From Utricularia gibba (taxonomy: Eukaryota > Streptophyta > Magnoliopsida > Lamiales > Lentibulariaceae): DNA of 64,000 bases. Within the stretch, counting starts at the first letter, position 1. Every line of letters begins with the position of its first letter. The stretch spans positions 3,224,001 to 3,288,000 of the forward strand of contig NEEC01000007.1 of NCBI GenBank assembly GCA_002189035.1, in the 5' to 3' direction. Under the pieces are notes generated by a model. That model was not told where the DNA came from. It did not search any database and saw only the letters and a list, made by a program, of their open reading frames with translations. A program made the position numbers and the translations under genes. Below are positions 49,163 through 60,581 of this stretch, piece after piece.

Positions 49163-50295
49163 TGATAATTAATTTTGTGTCATTTATATTTGTGCTTTTT
49201 AGGACTCACTTAAATGGGTGTTGCATTCTTTTTATCTCATTTTTCTTATGTTTTTAGAAGAATTTTATATCTTTCATATCACTTTGATCTTTTTAGAGGG
49301 AAAGTGTATTTTGTGATTTTTCAGGATGAATTTGGAATAATTTAGAAGATTTTCGAGCTGCTTTGATGGAGCCTAAAATTTGGTCTATCCAGATAAAGAC
49401 TCGATCAAAGATTCTCGGATAAGATTTGTATCAAATCTTAGAAGATTCGGATAGAAGATTTGATGTGAGCCCATCAAGAAAACCCAACAAATCCCCACCA
49501 TTATATAAAGATTCAAACGCAAAAACCTAGAGGGAGAGTCAAGTGGTGGACGATCAGAGAGTCAAATTAGGGTTTAGAGTCGAGTCTAGCATGTTTTGGA
49601 TTCCGTTCCTTTCCTTTTTTATCAACTTTTGTTGTTTAGAGTCGAGCATGCGCGTGTGAGCGCTTGCGGCTGAAGATCTGCTATGAAACCTTGCTTGCGT
49701 AAGTCCTACGCGTGTGACTGTCTTACTATGTTTTTCAACATTTAATTTGAGGTCTGATTCTGTTTTTCGTAACGTTTTCTTTACCAACGTAATCTTTAAT
49801 ACTATATAGACTTAAAGGAGTGTGGGAGAATCAAAGGTTGGCCTCAAGCACCTAAGTAAAAGGGCTCAATCGGATATCATTAGTAAGGCACATTCTGTCT
49901 AATCTATCTGCGAAGTGAGAGATGTAGGGGTTAGATTTGGGTGTGGGGAAAACATGGGTTATCATAAGAGGTGAAATGGTTCTGATGGCGTGATTGATTC
50001 TATAATCCCACAAAACAATGGACGGTGTTCATCGAGTAGTACTACTTTAGCGTAACACCCCTAAAGCTTACGCAAGCAAGTCAGTTTTCAAGGTTTGCAC
50101 ACACGCAAGGACGAGTTTCAAGTAAGGTGAATTTTAGATCCAAGACCACTTTTCTTATTGTCTTCAAAACCCAATCTTTTTTTTGTTTTCAATCTTTTTA
50201 AGTCTTTGTTTAGAAAATAAAGTCTTCAATTTTTTGTGGATACGATCTTATTTTATTACTTCGACGGTTTCTGTGCACTTGCAGAATTACCATCA
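49163..50295 (+). repeat. Solo LTR, same family as 27797-28992
   Basis: It starts TGATAATTAA, ends ACCATCA and is 1133 bp long. It is flanked by AAAAA on both sides (49158-49162 and 50296-50300). It aligns over its whole length with the copy at 27797-28992, including the TATA box (ttatataaag near 49501) and the stretch ggcctcaagcacctaag. The A5 duplication is low in information, but the boundaries agree with those of the other copy. Confidence 0.82.
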
Positions 50296-52884
50296 AAAAA
50301 CATGTTGATACACAAAATATCATAAAAAATAAAATCAAACTTTCAATTAAACGTCATAGAATATTGTTAAATATCTACACATGCAATAACTTGTGTAAAC
50401 AAGGCTTAATCACAGATCATTAACCACAAATGTCTGCATTTGTATGCTTAATTCTAATATGAACATAAACACAAAAAGATGAAAATTAAAAAACAAAATT
50501 GGTCAAAATACGTCTATAATGATTTAAGAAGTGAAATACTTATATGAGATAAAACTTAAATCTTATATTAGATTTACATGATGATTTTGAGTAAGATTAG
50601 TTTATTTACTTTCTATCCAAATATTTTATTCAAATATTACAAAATTATCTTCAAATTTTTTGTCAAGTAAATTTGAAACATATTCTAAAAATTCATAAAA
50701 TATATTTTTTCTCTTAAAAAATCAAAATAATATAAAAAATAAAAAATAAATAAAAAATAAAAAATAAATAAAAAATAATTAGAAAAATAAAGCATAAAAT
50801 ATGTACAAGCAGCTTTAAAGAGTGATGAAAAATAGCATATATAACTTAGTAGATAGCATGATTATGGAAAGTAGAATTTAATAAAAATAAAATATTATTT
50901 TTAATTTTTAAAAATATACTTGATATAGGTTTTATTATAATGTGAAACAATGTACAAAAATAACACGGGAAGCTATGTTTGGGGTGCTTTTGCGATTGTG
51001 GAAAGATTTTATTCGGGTAATCAAATATCAATAGTTAATCATTTACATATAACTATTAAATATGCGTTTAAAAAAGAAAAGAGTAATACTGTATTTTATG
51101 ATCGTAAGATTAACTAAACTCAATTGATATATAGAATTGTGTTCCAATATAAATAGATGAAGGTTTAAATAAAAAGATTATTGCGACATCTAATCCATTG
51201 TATTCTATATCATTATTTACAAAATATGTGATTGAAATGTGCAATTTAATATAAAAAGATCTTTTATTTTCTACCTTACGAACATTTCTCTTGTAGGAAC
51301 AAAGCAAGCCCCAGCCCGGCACAACTCTAACCGGACACAACGTCACCTCAACCGTAGCCTAACGAGCCCCCAAACAATCATAGCAGTGCATCCCCAAACC
51401 AGCGTTTGATAAGCATCCAACATAAATGATAATCAAGATATTGAATTTATGTGAGAAATTCCTGAAATCTTATTTACAAAAGATGCTTTATTTTAATATT
51501 TAATTTTCCAAACTGTATAATTTAATGATAGTGATTTTGTACATTTTGAAAAAAGTCTCTATCACGGACTTATGGATTAAAAATAATAATTATGTAATTG
51601 GTGACAAAAAGCCAAAATCAATACCATGTACTCCTCCAAGTAGGACCTCCAACACTACGAAATGTTTTCTAGAAGCCTTCATAAATTCAGAAATGAGAGT
51701 TGGATGACTCTATGTAGTTGTTCAAATTGTTGAAATTTCGAATCAAATAAAAATTATAAAACCTAATTTTTAATCAAATACAAATTAAATATGTACATAA
51801 AACTAGGATTGAATACGAAGAGTGAAATATTTGTTACATAAAAGTTAATATATTCCATTTTATCAAGATTGATTATTAAATTTAAGTTAGGATTAGTATA
51901 GATCAAACAATAAAATATAATAAAATAATAAATAAAACAAATCATATTATAATACATAAGAAACCAATGCGACTCCTTAATGTTTCAGAGTTGGTGTGTT
52001 CATCACTTATTCCATTCTAACTTAATGGAAATTAGTTATTTCACAAAAGATTTAAGTTTACCTAAACGTTTTATTACCCTAATCTTTAACTTATCTCTAG
52101 TTAGGTTTTTAAGATAAACATATTATTCTTTCAATATTTTAAATATATCCTGGTTTGATAAAAAAGAATTCGGTTGTTGTGGATTGGAAAACAATAAGCA
52201 AACTCATGACTTTCTAGGACTAAGCGCCACATTTTTGTTTAACGAAAACAAGACAAATACATAAAATACATCAAAGATATATCTATAATAGTAATCTACC
52301 AATTAAAAAATAAATATTAATGTTAAACAAAACAAACTTCTGAATAAATGGTTAAACATTCGATTTTAAATCTACTCTTGATTAGAAATAATATTTTTAC
52401 TAGAGAGTTTTTTGTATTAATAAATGAGATCAAGTTTTAGTTGCACAAGCTATAGACTTTAATATGAATGATAATTTTAAATTAAATAACATACATAAAA
52501 CTACCATATCCTAATATTACCAATTCAATAACATATAAAAAAATCACATTCATTTAAATTCAAATAAATTAAACGTTCTTTTTATCCTAATCATGTAAAA
52601 CAAACCCTCCCTAGTACTTGCTACTAGCTTCTGCCTTTGTAAATTGAATCAAATCAGGTTGAAATAAGGGCAGGGATTCAAAATGCAAGACTAATACTAT
52701 ATATATATATATAATGTTATTTGGAATATAAGATACACACATTCAAGTTTAGAGAACACAGAGTCCATAGGAATCCAGGCAGGCGCAGGCGCAGGCGCAC
52801 CCGCACCGCAAGCCTACATATTCTATCCCCACAAGGATGACGATACTGCTGTGTAGAAAGCAGGGAATCCCCAGTTTGCTTTGT
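50296..52884. other. Long AT-rich spacer, nothing coding
   Basis: It contains an A-rich simple repeat (ataaaaaataaa units, about 50731-50785), a GC-rich island at about 51295-51400, a (TA)n run near 52700-52712 and a short gcaggc minisatellite (52770-52800). The last 130 bp is probably 3'UTR of the minus-strand gene. No gene recognised. Confidence 0.5.
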
Positions 52885-54063
52885 TTATCTTAGAAGCATC
52901 ACCGCCCAGGGGGCAGTTGAGCCGACCGCCGGGAAGGCAGGTCGAATGGCAGGAACGCGTTTTACGATCGAGAAAGCTTCGTTCAGACGAGCAGCTTGGC
53001 TCATGGCCCGAGATGCCTTCTGTGGAGGGAACATGAAAAATGACAGTCATCAAATCTATATAACTCAAGTTCATGCCACGCCTTGAATCCTGCACATCAA
53101 CATTGTCATTGCAGGAAAGAATGGATGGCCATTCCATCTTCCAATCCCTCAGATAATCAAAACAAACCAAGAATCCATGAGGGAAACAATATAAGATGAC
53201 ATGAAGTGAACAATTCCAACCGCAACAACGAATGCACAAATATTGAGATCTGATCAGGATGCAAAAAAGGGAGGCACAACTCGGATGAAACATAGATCAA
53301 ATAAGGTGAAACACCAGGAAACTAACCTTGTCATCAACAGCAAGCTTAACCTCCAAAGCTCTTGCCCTGTTCCTCATTCTATATAACCTGCGACCCAAGA
53401 TCACAAACCCCATCACAGCAGCTGCGAAAGAAACACTCCAGACGGGGCTCATCCTGAAAACACAATACTTCAGGAATTCTAAAGGCATCTTCCACCAAAC
53501 CATTGTCTCCTTCTCAACATCCTTAGTCATCTTGTTTACTGATTTCTCAAGCCCATTCTCAATTCCAGTTACAACTTTGCAACCACTTTCTTCTTCTTTT
53601 AGAATCTCTGGATCAGGGTGGAGACTCTGTTTCACTTCAGTATCTAACACTTCCTGTCCAATCACAGCTGAATCCATGTGAAGACTCCCCTTCTCACCAC
53701 TTACCCCAGCATCTACTACACTTTTCTCCCTTTCTGGAAAACCCACCTCGTTTCCCTCCCCAAAGCAGTAATTTCACGGTTTTCCGACAGCTCGCTACCG
53801 GAATTCGACCAGAAATCGCAGGATTCCTTATGAAGGTAGTGAGCAGGGACTTCCTCCAACCCCGGCTCAATCCAACTCGGGTTGCCCGAGCTGGCCAACT
53901 TCTCATCATCCCCATAACAATTCTGGGGCTCCGATGAGAAATAATTGGTGTGAATGAAGCCCTCGGAATCAATTTCAGGGAAAGACTTCTCGGACTCGGC
54001 GTCCGAGTTGGCCTTCAGAAGCTCCCAACCTTGAAAATCTGTAGAGGGCTCGACGATGTCCAT
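52885..54063 (-). CDS. Plant single-pass membrane protein (DUF6821-like), one base missing
   Basis: Exons 53327-54063 and 52885-53019 sum to 872 nt; one extra base gives 873 nt (290 aa). It starts MDIVEPSTDFQGWELLKANS, with a conserved-looking DIVE/WELL acidic N-terminus. A membrane span follows in MSPVWSVSFAAAVMGFVILG, then a basic RRLYRMRNRAR and the conserved C-terminus ALEVKLAVDDK, KASRAMSQAARLNEAFSIVK and PWAVMLLR. I connect it to the plant family DUF6821 from memory. The function is unknown. Near residue 100 the frame shifts between ENREITALG and NEVGFPEREKSVVDAG; a fifth G in the run at 53758-53761 would restore it. The product as written would end in GRKV. The divergent neighbour AK-HSDH starts only 392 bp away. 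Confidence 0.75.
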
Positions 54064-54455
54064 GCTGAGGTTCGATTACAGGCTACAGCACCGACAAATA
54101 GTTGGGGGAAGATGGTGACTGGAAAAAATCAAGAAACATAAGATCCCATCCAAAAACTCTTCCCGGTGAGCACCACCTTATCTTTGCCGACCCAGAAGTC
54201 AGATTCTTTTCCTCCGACCCAGCCCTGTGTGACGGCGTGTATAAAAGATACAACTCTTTCTCTCTCTCTCTCTCTCTCTCTCAAAAAAAAAAACAAAAAA
54301 AACAAAAACAAAAACAAAAACAAAAACAAAAGAAAAAGAAAACGGCGCTCGCTGCTTATTATTATTTTTAGTTAAAAATAAGGAAACGATATTTTGATTT
54401 TTTGTTGCTTATTGCGCCGTGTGATAAAAATACGGTGGCCGCTGCTCGCTGTGTT
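54064..54455. promoter_or_regulatory. Bidirectional promoter with (CT)n and (CAAAAA)n repeats
   Basis: 392 bp separate the two divergent start codons. It holds a (CT)n tract at about 54256-54282 followed by an A-rich (CAAAAA)n tract to about 54330. On the minus strand the first is (GA)n, a common plant core-promoter/5'UTR element. No clear TATA box for either gene. Confidence 0.6.
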
Positions 54456-57400
54456 ATGGCTGCCACGGCAATGGCGTTCGCCGCTTCCTTGTGCCCTTCT
54501 GCTCCTCTGCTAAATGGTTCTTCTGAGCACACGAAGAATTTTGCAGCCATCGGCAAAATCCTCCCTTTTGCTGCCCTCCAACGACCTTCTAAATTCAGGT
54601 TGTCGCTTTGCGTTGTACTAATTTTCTTGAGAAATCTCCAGTTACAGTTATACATTCTTGCGTCTCTTCGCAATCTATGAGTTAATGGCTTGGGGTCAAT
54701 CACTCATGAGAATGTCTCTTTGTTGTTGGGTGACGGAACTAGCTTTGGATGACTTAACCATTTTTTCTGATGGCTCTTTTCGGCTTACGAGTAGGTTTCT
54801 TGATTTTTCTGACATTCATCATTCAGGAAAAATAAAAAAGAGCTTTAAGCGGCACGAGACGCTCCCTCGAAAAAGCGTCTCTGTTTTTAGTGTAAAAACC
54901 TCACTTTTACGTTATGAGCACCAAAGGAGTGACTTCACTTCTATGAATTTCGGGTCTCTTGGGTTTCGTATCCGATCCTTTAGGTCTAATGCAAAATTGG
55001 CATCTCCATTTCAGGAAAGGTTGCTTCTTTAACTTGCAAAGGGAGGATTCAAATTTTAAGCAATGCGCTTCAGTGACAAGTGCAGGTATACTTTTCTTTA
55101 TTACATTCGTTGCATTTTTTTTTTGTTTGTAACATGCCTAACTTTTTGGTTTCTATAATAAAATTGTAGATTTGTTACTGGAGGAGGATGCAGAAGAAAT
55201 TCAGATTCCAAAGGGCAATACTTGGTCCATCCATAAGTTTGGTGGGACATGTGTTGGAACTTCAGAACGGATAAAAAATGTTGCAAACATTGTTGCTAAT
55301 GATTCGTCGGAAAGAAAGATGGTTGTAGTTTCTGCAATGTCGAAGGTGACTGATGCAATGTATGATCTCATACGCAGAGCACAGTCCAGGGATGAATCTT
55401 ATGTGACTGCACTAGATGTCATTTCAGAAAAGCACAGAACGACTGCGTATGACCTACTTGAGGGTGATGATTTGGCAGTCTTCTTAGATCGATTATATCA
55501 GGATATTAGTAATCTTAAGGCAATGCTACAAGCTATATACATTGGTATGTCTTTGATGCTTGATTTGTAAATTCATTTACTTGGAAACTGTTATTGATTT
55601 TAGATTTTGTGGGTGCCTAAAAAAATATTTTGCAGCTGGTCATGCTACCGACTCTTTTTCCGATTTTGTGGTTGGACATGGTGAATTATGGTCTTCCCAA
55701 CTCCTCTGTTATGCCATCAGAAAGGTTCTTCTCATCATTGCAGCTTGTGTGTATCTTATTTACCTGGTAACGGTCATTGAGTTTAGATTTTATGTGTATG
55801 AAGATTGGGCTGGATTGTACGTGCATGGACACCCGACAGGTCCTTGTAGTTAATCCAGTAAGCACCAGTCAAGTTGACCCAGATTATTTAGAATCACGAA
55901 GAAGACTGCATCAATGGTTTTCTGGGAATTCATCCAACATCATTGTTGCAACTGGTTTCATTGCCTCCACTCCAGAGAATATCCCAACGACTCTGAAGAG
56001 GGATGGAAGCGATTTTTCCGCAGCAATTATGGGTGCTTTGTTAAAAGCACGTCAAGTCACAATTTGGACTGACGTAAATGGTGTATATAGTGCTGACCCA
56101 AGAAAAGGTACCACAAATTCTGTCTTCGCAAGCCTTTTTTAGTATGCTGCTATTTTAAATACTTTCATTGACTTTTTTCAGTTAATGAGGCTGTGATACT
56201 GGAGAAGTTGTCTTATCAGGAGGCCTGGGAAATGGTGAGCCTTTGCAGCTTTCTTTGGATTTGTTCTTCTTGGTATTCCTTTATCTGACTCTTGGATACC
56301 ATGCTTATTCTTCTCAGTCATACTTTGGAGCAAATGTTTTACATCCACGAACAATTATCCCTGTCATGAATGATGGCATTCCAATTGTTATAAGGAATAT
56401 TTTCAACCTCTCGGCACCGGGTACAATGATTTGCCGTGATGCAGGACTCGGAGGTGATGAGTGCTGTCCATTGGAGTCTGCGGTGAAAGGATTTGCAACA
56501 ATTGATAATTTAGCCCTTGTAAATGTTGAAGGGTTGGTTTTTTAATACATGGATGCTGATCATGAATGCAGATTTTATCACTATTTTCTTCCTATACCTT
56601 ATTGGGTTGCATTTTGTCATCTCTCTGCACAGAACTGGAATGGCAGGTGTTCCTGGCACTGCTAGCGCCATATTTGCAGTTGTGAAAGAGGTTGGCGCAA
56701 ATGTAATCATGATATCTCAGGTACCTATGCTTCTTTCTCATGATCCATGATTTTCACTTTATTATGGGATCATGTGGGTTTTTTCTGCCGCAGGCGAGCA
56801 GTGAGCATTCTGTATGCTTTGCTGTTCCTGAAAAAGAAGTCAAGGCAGTTGCTTTAGCCTTGCAATCCACATTTCGTGAAGCCTTGAATGCTGGACGTCT
56901 TTCTCAGGTACTTTTTTTTCTGATGGTGAGGGATACCATGCACTTTGCGTTGTCTTATTCAACATGGTCTCTCTGTAAGCTATGTTGTGTAGACTTCTCA
57001 GGTTTACTCAGACTCGTTTTAAAAGTTAGCAAAACATGTCTGCCATGTTGTTTCTTTTGTGTTTACTGGAGTTGTCCTCTTCTCTTACGTGTAAATGGGT
57101 TTCTCTTATTTATTCTCTCACTATTTGTAATCCTTGCAGATTGCAATTATTCCCAATTGTAGCATTTTGGCTGCTGTTGGCCAGAAAATGGCAAGTACAC
57201 CAGGCGTCAGTGCAAAGCTTTTTGATGCAATAGCGAAGGTTTATTTCTTTACTTCATCTTCACTTGCTATTCTCTGCCTGCCCTCTAAGTACCATGAATA
57301 TTCCTAGTTCAGAAACCATCATGCTCACATCTTGTGATTGCTTTCACTCACAGGCCAATATTAACATTCGGGCAATCGCCCAAGGCTGCTCTGAATATAA

Positions 57401-59792
57401 CATTACAGTAGTTCTCAATCGAGAGGACAGCGTAAAGGCACTGCGGGCAGTGCACTCCAGGTTTTATCATTCAAAAACTACACTAGCCATGGGTATAATT
57501 GGACCTGGATTGATTGGTGGCACACTATTGGATCAGCTAAGGGATCAGGTATAATTCCTGCATTCAAGCTTGCTGTTTGATTTGTTGCAGTTGTAGATGT
57601 TTACAACTTATTGCGCATTGATTGCTTAACTAGTAAAATATGCTCAAAGTTTGAGAAATGTAGTTGTAAAACATGCTTTAGAACAAGCCCAATGAGTTTA
57701 TACTGAAACCTGAAAGTTATAAATGAACTTGTATTTTTCAGTGTTCGAAAATTCCAGATTTTGGACAAAGAATATAAAACTGTATTTCTATCTTGGATAC
57801 TCATTTATTTCATGCTTGTTCTTTCTGGGCTCCATGATGGGTTTTCAGTCATAAAAATAGTGGTGCGTTAGATATGCATGAGGTTACATCACGCTGCCAC
57901 TCTGTTATCATGCAGGCCACAACCCTTAAAGAGAAGTTTAACATTGACATTCGTGTTATGGGCATTACTGGAACAAGGAACATGCTATTGAGTGATGTGT
58001 AAGTTGGGTGTGGCCCAAGGACTGTTTTCTGTGCAAACTTTGACTGCATGAACCTGAGTTTATTGATTTGGCTCTTCTTGTTGATTATTCTAGGGGAATC
58101 AACTTGGCACAATGGAGAGATCTCCTAACTGAGAAAGGGGTCAAGACGGACTTGACAAAGTTCATTCAACATGTTCATGGAAATCACTTCATTCCAAATA
58201 CTGTTATAGTGGACTGCACTGCGGACTCCTATATTGCAAGCAATTATCTTGACTGGTTATGTCGTGGTATTCACGTGATTACGCCAAATAAGAAAGCAAA
58301 TTCAGGACCTCTTGATCAGGTAACGCTTTGCTCACTTGGCCGTCCTTTTCTCTAGTTCTTGTTAATTGAACGGAAATTGCTACTTTGATGTAGTATTTAA
58401 AGTTGAGAACGCTTCAGCGCCAGAGCTATACACACTACTTCTACGAAGCCACTGTTGGAGCTGGCCTACCAATTATTAGCACTCTTCAAGGTCTCCTTGA
58501 AACTGGGGATAAGATATTAAGAATTGAAGGCATTTTTAGGTAACTGTTTGATACAAATCTACCATTTTGTTGACATTTTTCTCCAGATGCATTGCCATGA
58601 CTTGATGATGTGATCATGTAGTGGGACCTTAAGCTACATATTCAACAACTTCATTGGAGGACGAAGTTTTAGCGACGTAGTAAAGGAAGCAAAGGAGGCA
58701 GGTTACACTGAGCCAGATCCTAGAGATGATTTATCTGGAACTGATGTTGCTCGAAAGGTAATCAGCTTTTCACATAGTTTTGCAGCACACTACCAATGAC
58801 ACATGATTCTACTGTTTGCATAATTGTGGCTGGATCTTTACGTTGAAATACTCTTCAGCAAGCAATTGCACTATATGATGTCAACTTTCTCTTGTTTTAG
58901 GAAACTTTATGAACTGGGAAGTTCAACCCTTTCCCACTTTGCCCCTTTTGATGCCAATTTCTTCGCAAAACATACAATCTTGTGCAGGTAATAATACTTG
59001 CTAGAGAAAGCGGACTGAGGTTAGAAATGTCAGATGTTCCTGTTCAAAGCCTAGTACCAGACCCATTAAAGGTGAGTGTGTTGAAACAAAAAAAAGCCTT
59101 TGTTAGACCAATGCATATCGGTGATTTTGAAACTAACTTTGTGCGGAAAACCAAGCATCTTTGTTAATGGCAGTTCTTGCTATCCGTAAAAAAAAAAAAA
59201 AAAAAAAAAAAAAACTAGCTTTCATGTGATTTGTCTTCTTGACTAGTAAAACATGCTTAAATTCCTTGGTACACTTTTGAAGTTTTTTTCACATTCTGCT
59301 ATCCGTATTGGTGCGTGATATTCCTTCCTATCGATTCCAGGATTGTGCTACAGCGGATGAGTTCCTGGCGCAACTACCCCAACATGATCAGGAACTTGAA
59401 AATCAGAGAAAGGAGGCTGAGGCCACGGGAGAAGTAAGCACTTGCTGACTTTTACATTACAAACCCAACTTAGTATCACAAACAGCATGCAGGAGTATTT
59501 TTATCCATAAATTATTAGTACACTGACAAGCTTGAAATATCGAAAGGTGCTACGGTATGTTGGAGTAGTGGATGTTGTCAAGAAGAAAGGAACGGTGGAG
59601 TTGAGAAAGTACAAAAAGGATCATCCTTTTGCACAGCTCTCTGGATCAGACAACATCATAGCATTCTCGACACAGAGGTACGAGAAACAACCCTTGATAA
59701 TCCGTGGTCCAGGTGCCGGAGCTGAGGTGACTGCCGGTGGTGTATTCTGCGACATCCTGCGCCTTGCTTCTTATCTTGGGGCGCCATCATAA
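54456..59792 (+). CDS. AKHSDH: Bifunctional aspartokinase / homoserine dehydrogenase, plastid
   Basis: It catalyses the first and third steps of the aspartate pathway (toward Thr, Met and Ile) in the plastid. Eighteen coding exons can be followed. The first two (54456-54598, 55015-55085) give a Ser/Ala-rich transit peptide. The kinase domain opens with WSIHKFGGTCVGTSERIKNV and KMVVVSAMSKVTDAMYDLIR, with GHGELWSSQLL, TGFIASTPENIPTTLKRDGS (substrate and ATP sites), WTDVNGVYSADPRK and ANVLHPRTIIPV. Two ACT domains follow (VEGTGMAGVPGTASAIFAVV; ANINIRAIAQGCSEYNITVV), where threonine binds to inhibit. The dehydrogenase has GIIGPGLIGGTLLDQL (NAD(P)-binding), PNKKANSGPLDQ, FYEATVGAGLPIISTLQGLL, EPDPRDDLSGTDVARK and the end LRLASYLGAPS. 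No break seen. One odd residue: CTCMDTR where relatives have a Trp before MDTR. Confidence 0.96.
59188..59214. repeat. Poly-A tract in an AK-HSDH intron
   Basis: About 27 A in a row inside the intron after DVPVQSLVPDPLK. Probably variable in length. Confidence 0.8.
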
Positions 59793-60581
59793 GCACCAAA
59801 TTCGCCGGCAACAAACCTCCTGAGTGGGTTGTCCGGGTGTGGCAATAAGGCTTTCTCACCACTAATAAGCAGCATTTTTTGTTGGCGGATCCTAGATTTT
59901 TTGCAGTTTAGATTGTTCTGCAGCCCCACTAATAAGCAGCATTTTGATTGTTTTTGCCTTCGCCCCATCTGGTAATCAAAACAACCCCACAACTAGTCCA
60001 AGACAGTCGGCCATGATCAAGAGCACAAGTCTGTCAGACTGAAACGACTGCCGATATGGGCATATTCGCCCAGGTCACCGCTCTTATTCATCGCCCGGTT
60101 GCTCCAAAAGGATTGATTCTAATACTTCATTTCAAAGGTTCGAGATTTGACGAAGGTGCAATGCGCTATCAAATTTTCTGAATCTTGACTCCGCCATTTC
60201 CCCGACATCCTTCAGTTGAGAACCCTAGTAACTGATTCTCTTGGAATAAACATGAGATGCGGAAGGAATCTACGAAGCAGATCCTGGGTGTTTGGCGTTA
60301 ATTGTGGTCTTTGATTTTTCAATGATATAACAGGGGACTCGTAGAAGAGGCTACATGTAAACAAGAGAACCACTCATTCCTACGTTTGTTATTCCAAGGT
60401 GATCTTGTCCTCTTGCAGATCCTTGTGTTTCCCCTGAAGATGAGCAAAAGAGCTTCTGCTGCTGCTCAACGACGAGGGGCATAAACAATCAGAAGGGAGC
60501 AAGCGGATGTTAGGGTCATAGGAGATAACATCCCCTTATCGTCATTCTTCGTTATCTGTTCAGAAAACCTTTTGTAATAGA
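59793..60581 (+). other. AK-HSDH 3' region and promoter of the VTT-domain gene
   Basis: It includes a 20-bp exact direct repeat (59859-59878 and 59926-59945, ccactaataagcagcatttt) in the presumed 3'UTR. No gene is seen between the two tandem genes. Confidence 0.5.

Noticed and set aside
54658-55032. 124-aa plus-strand frame in AK-HSDH
   Set aside because: It covers an intron; the conserved transit-peptide exons join in a different frame around it.
60120-60160. tRNA-like ggttcgagattt stretch
   Set aside because: Only a T-loop-like piece is present; no acceptor stem or anticodon arm can be formed.
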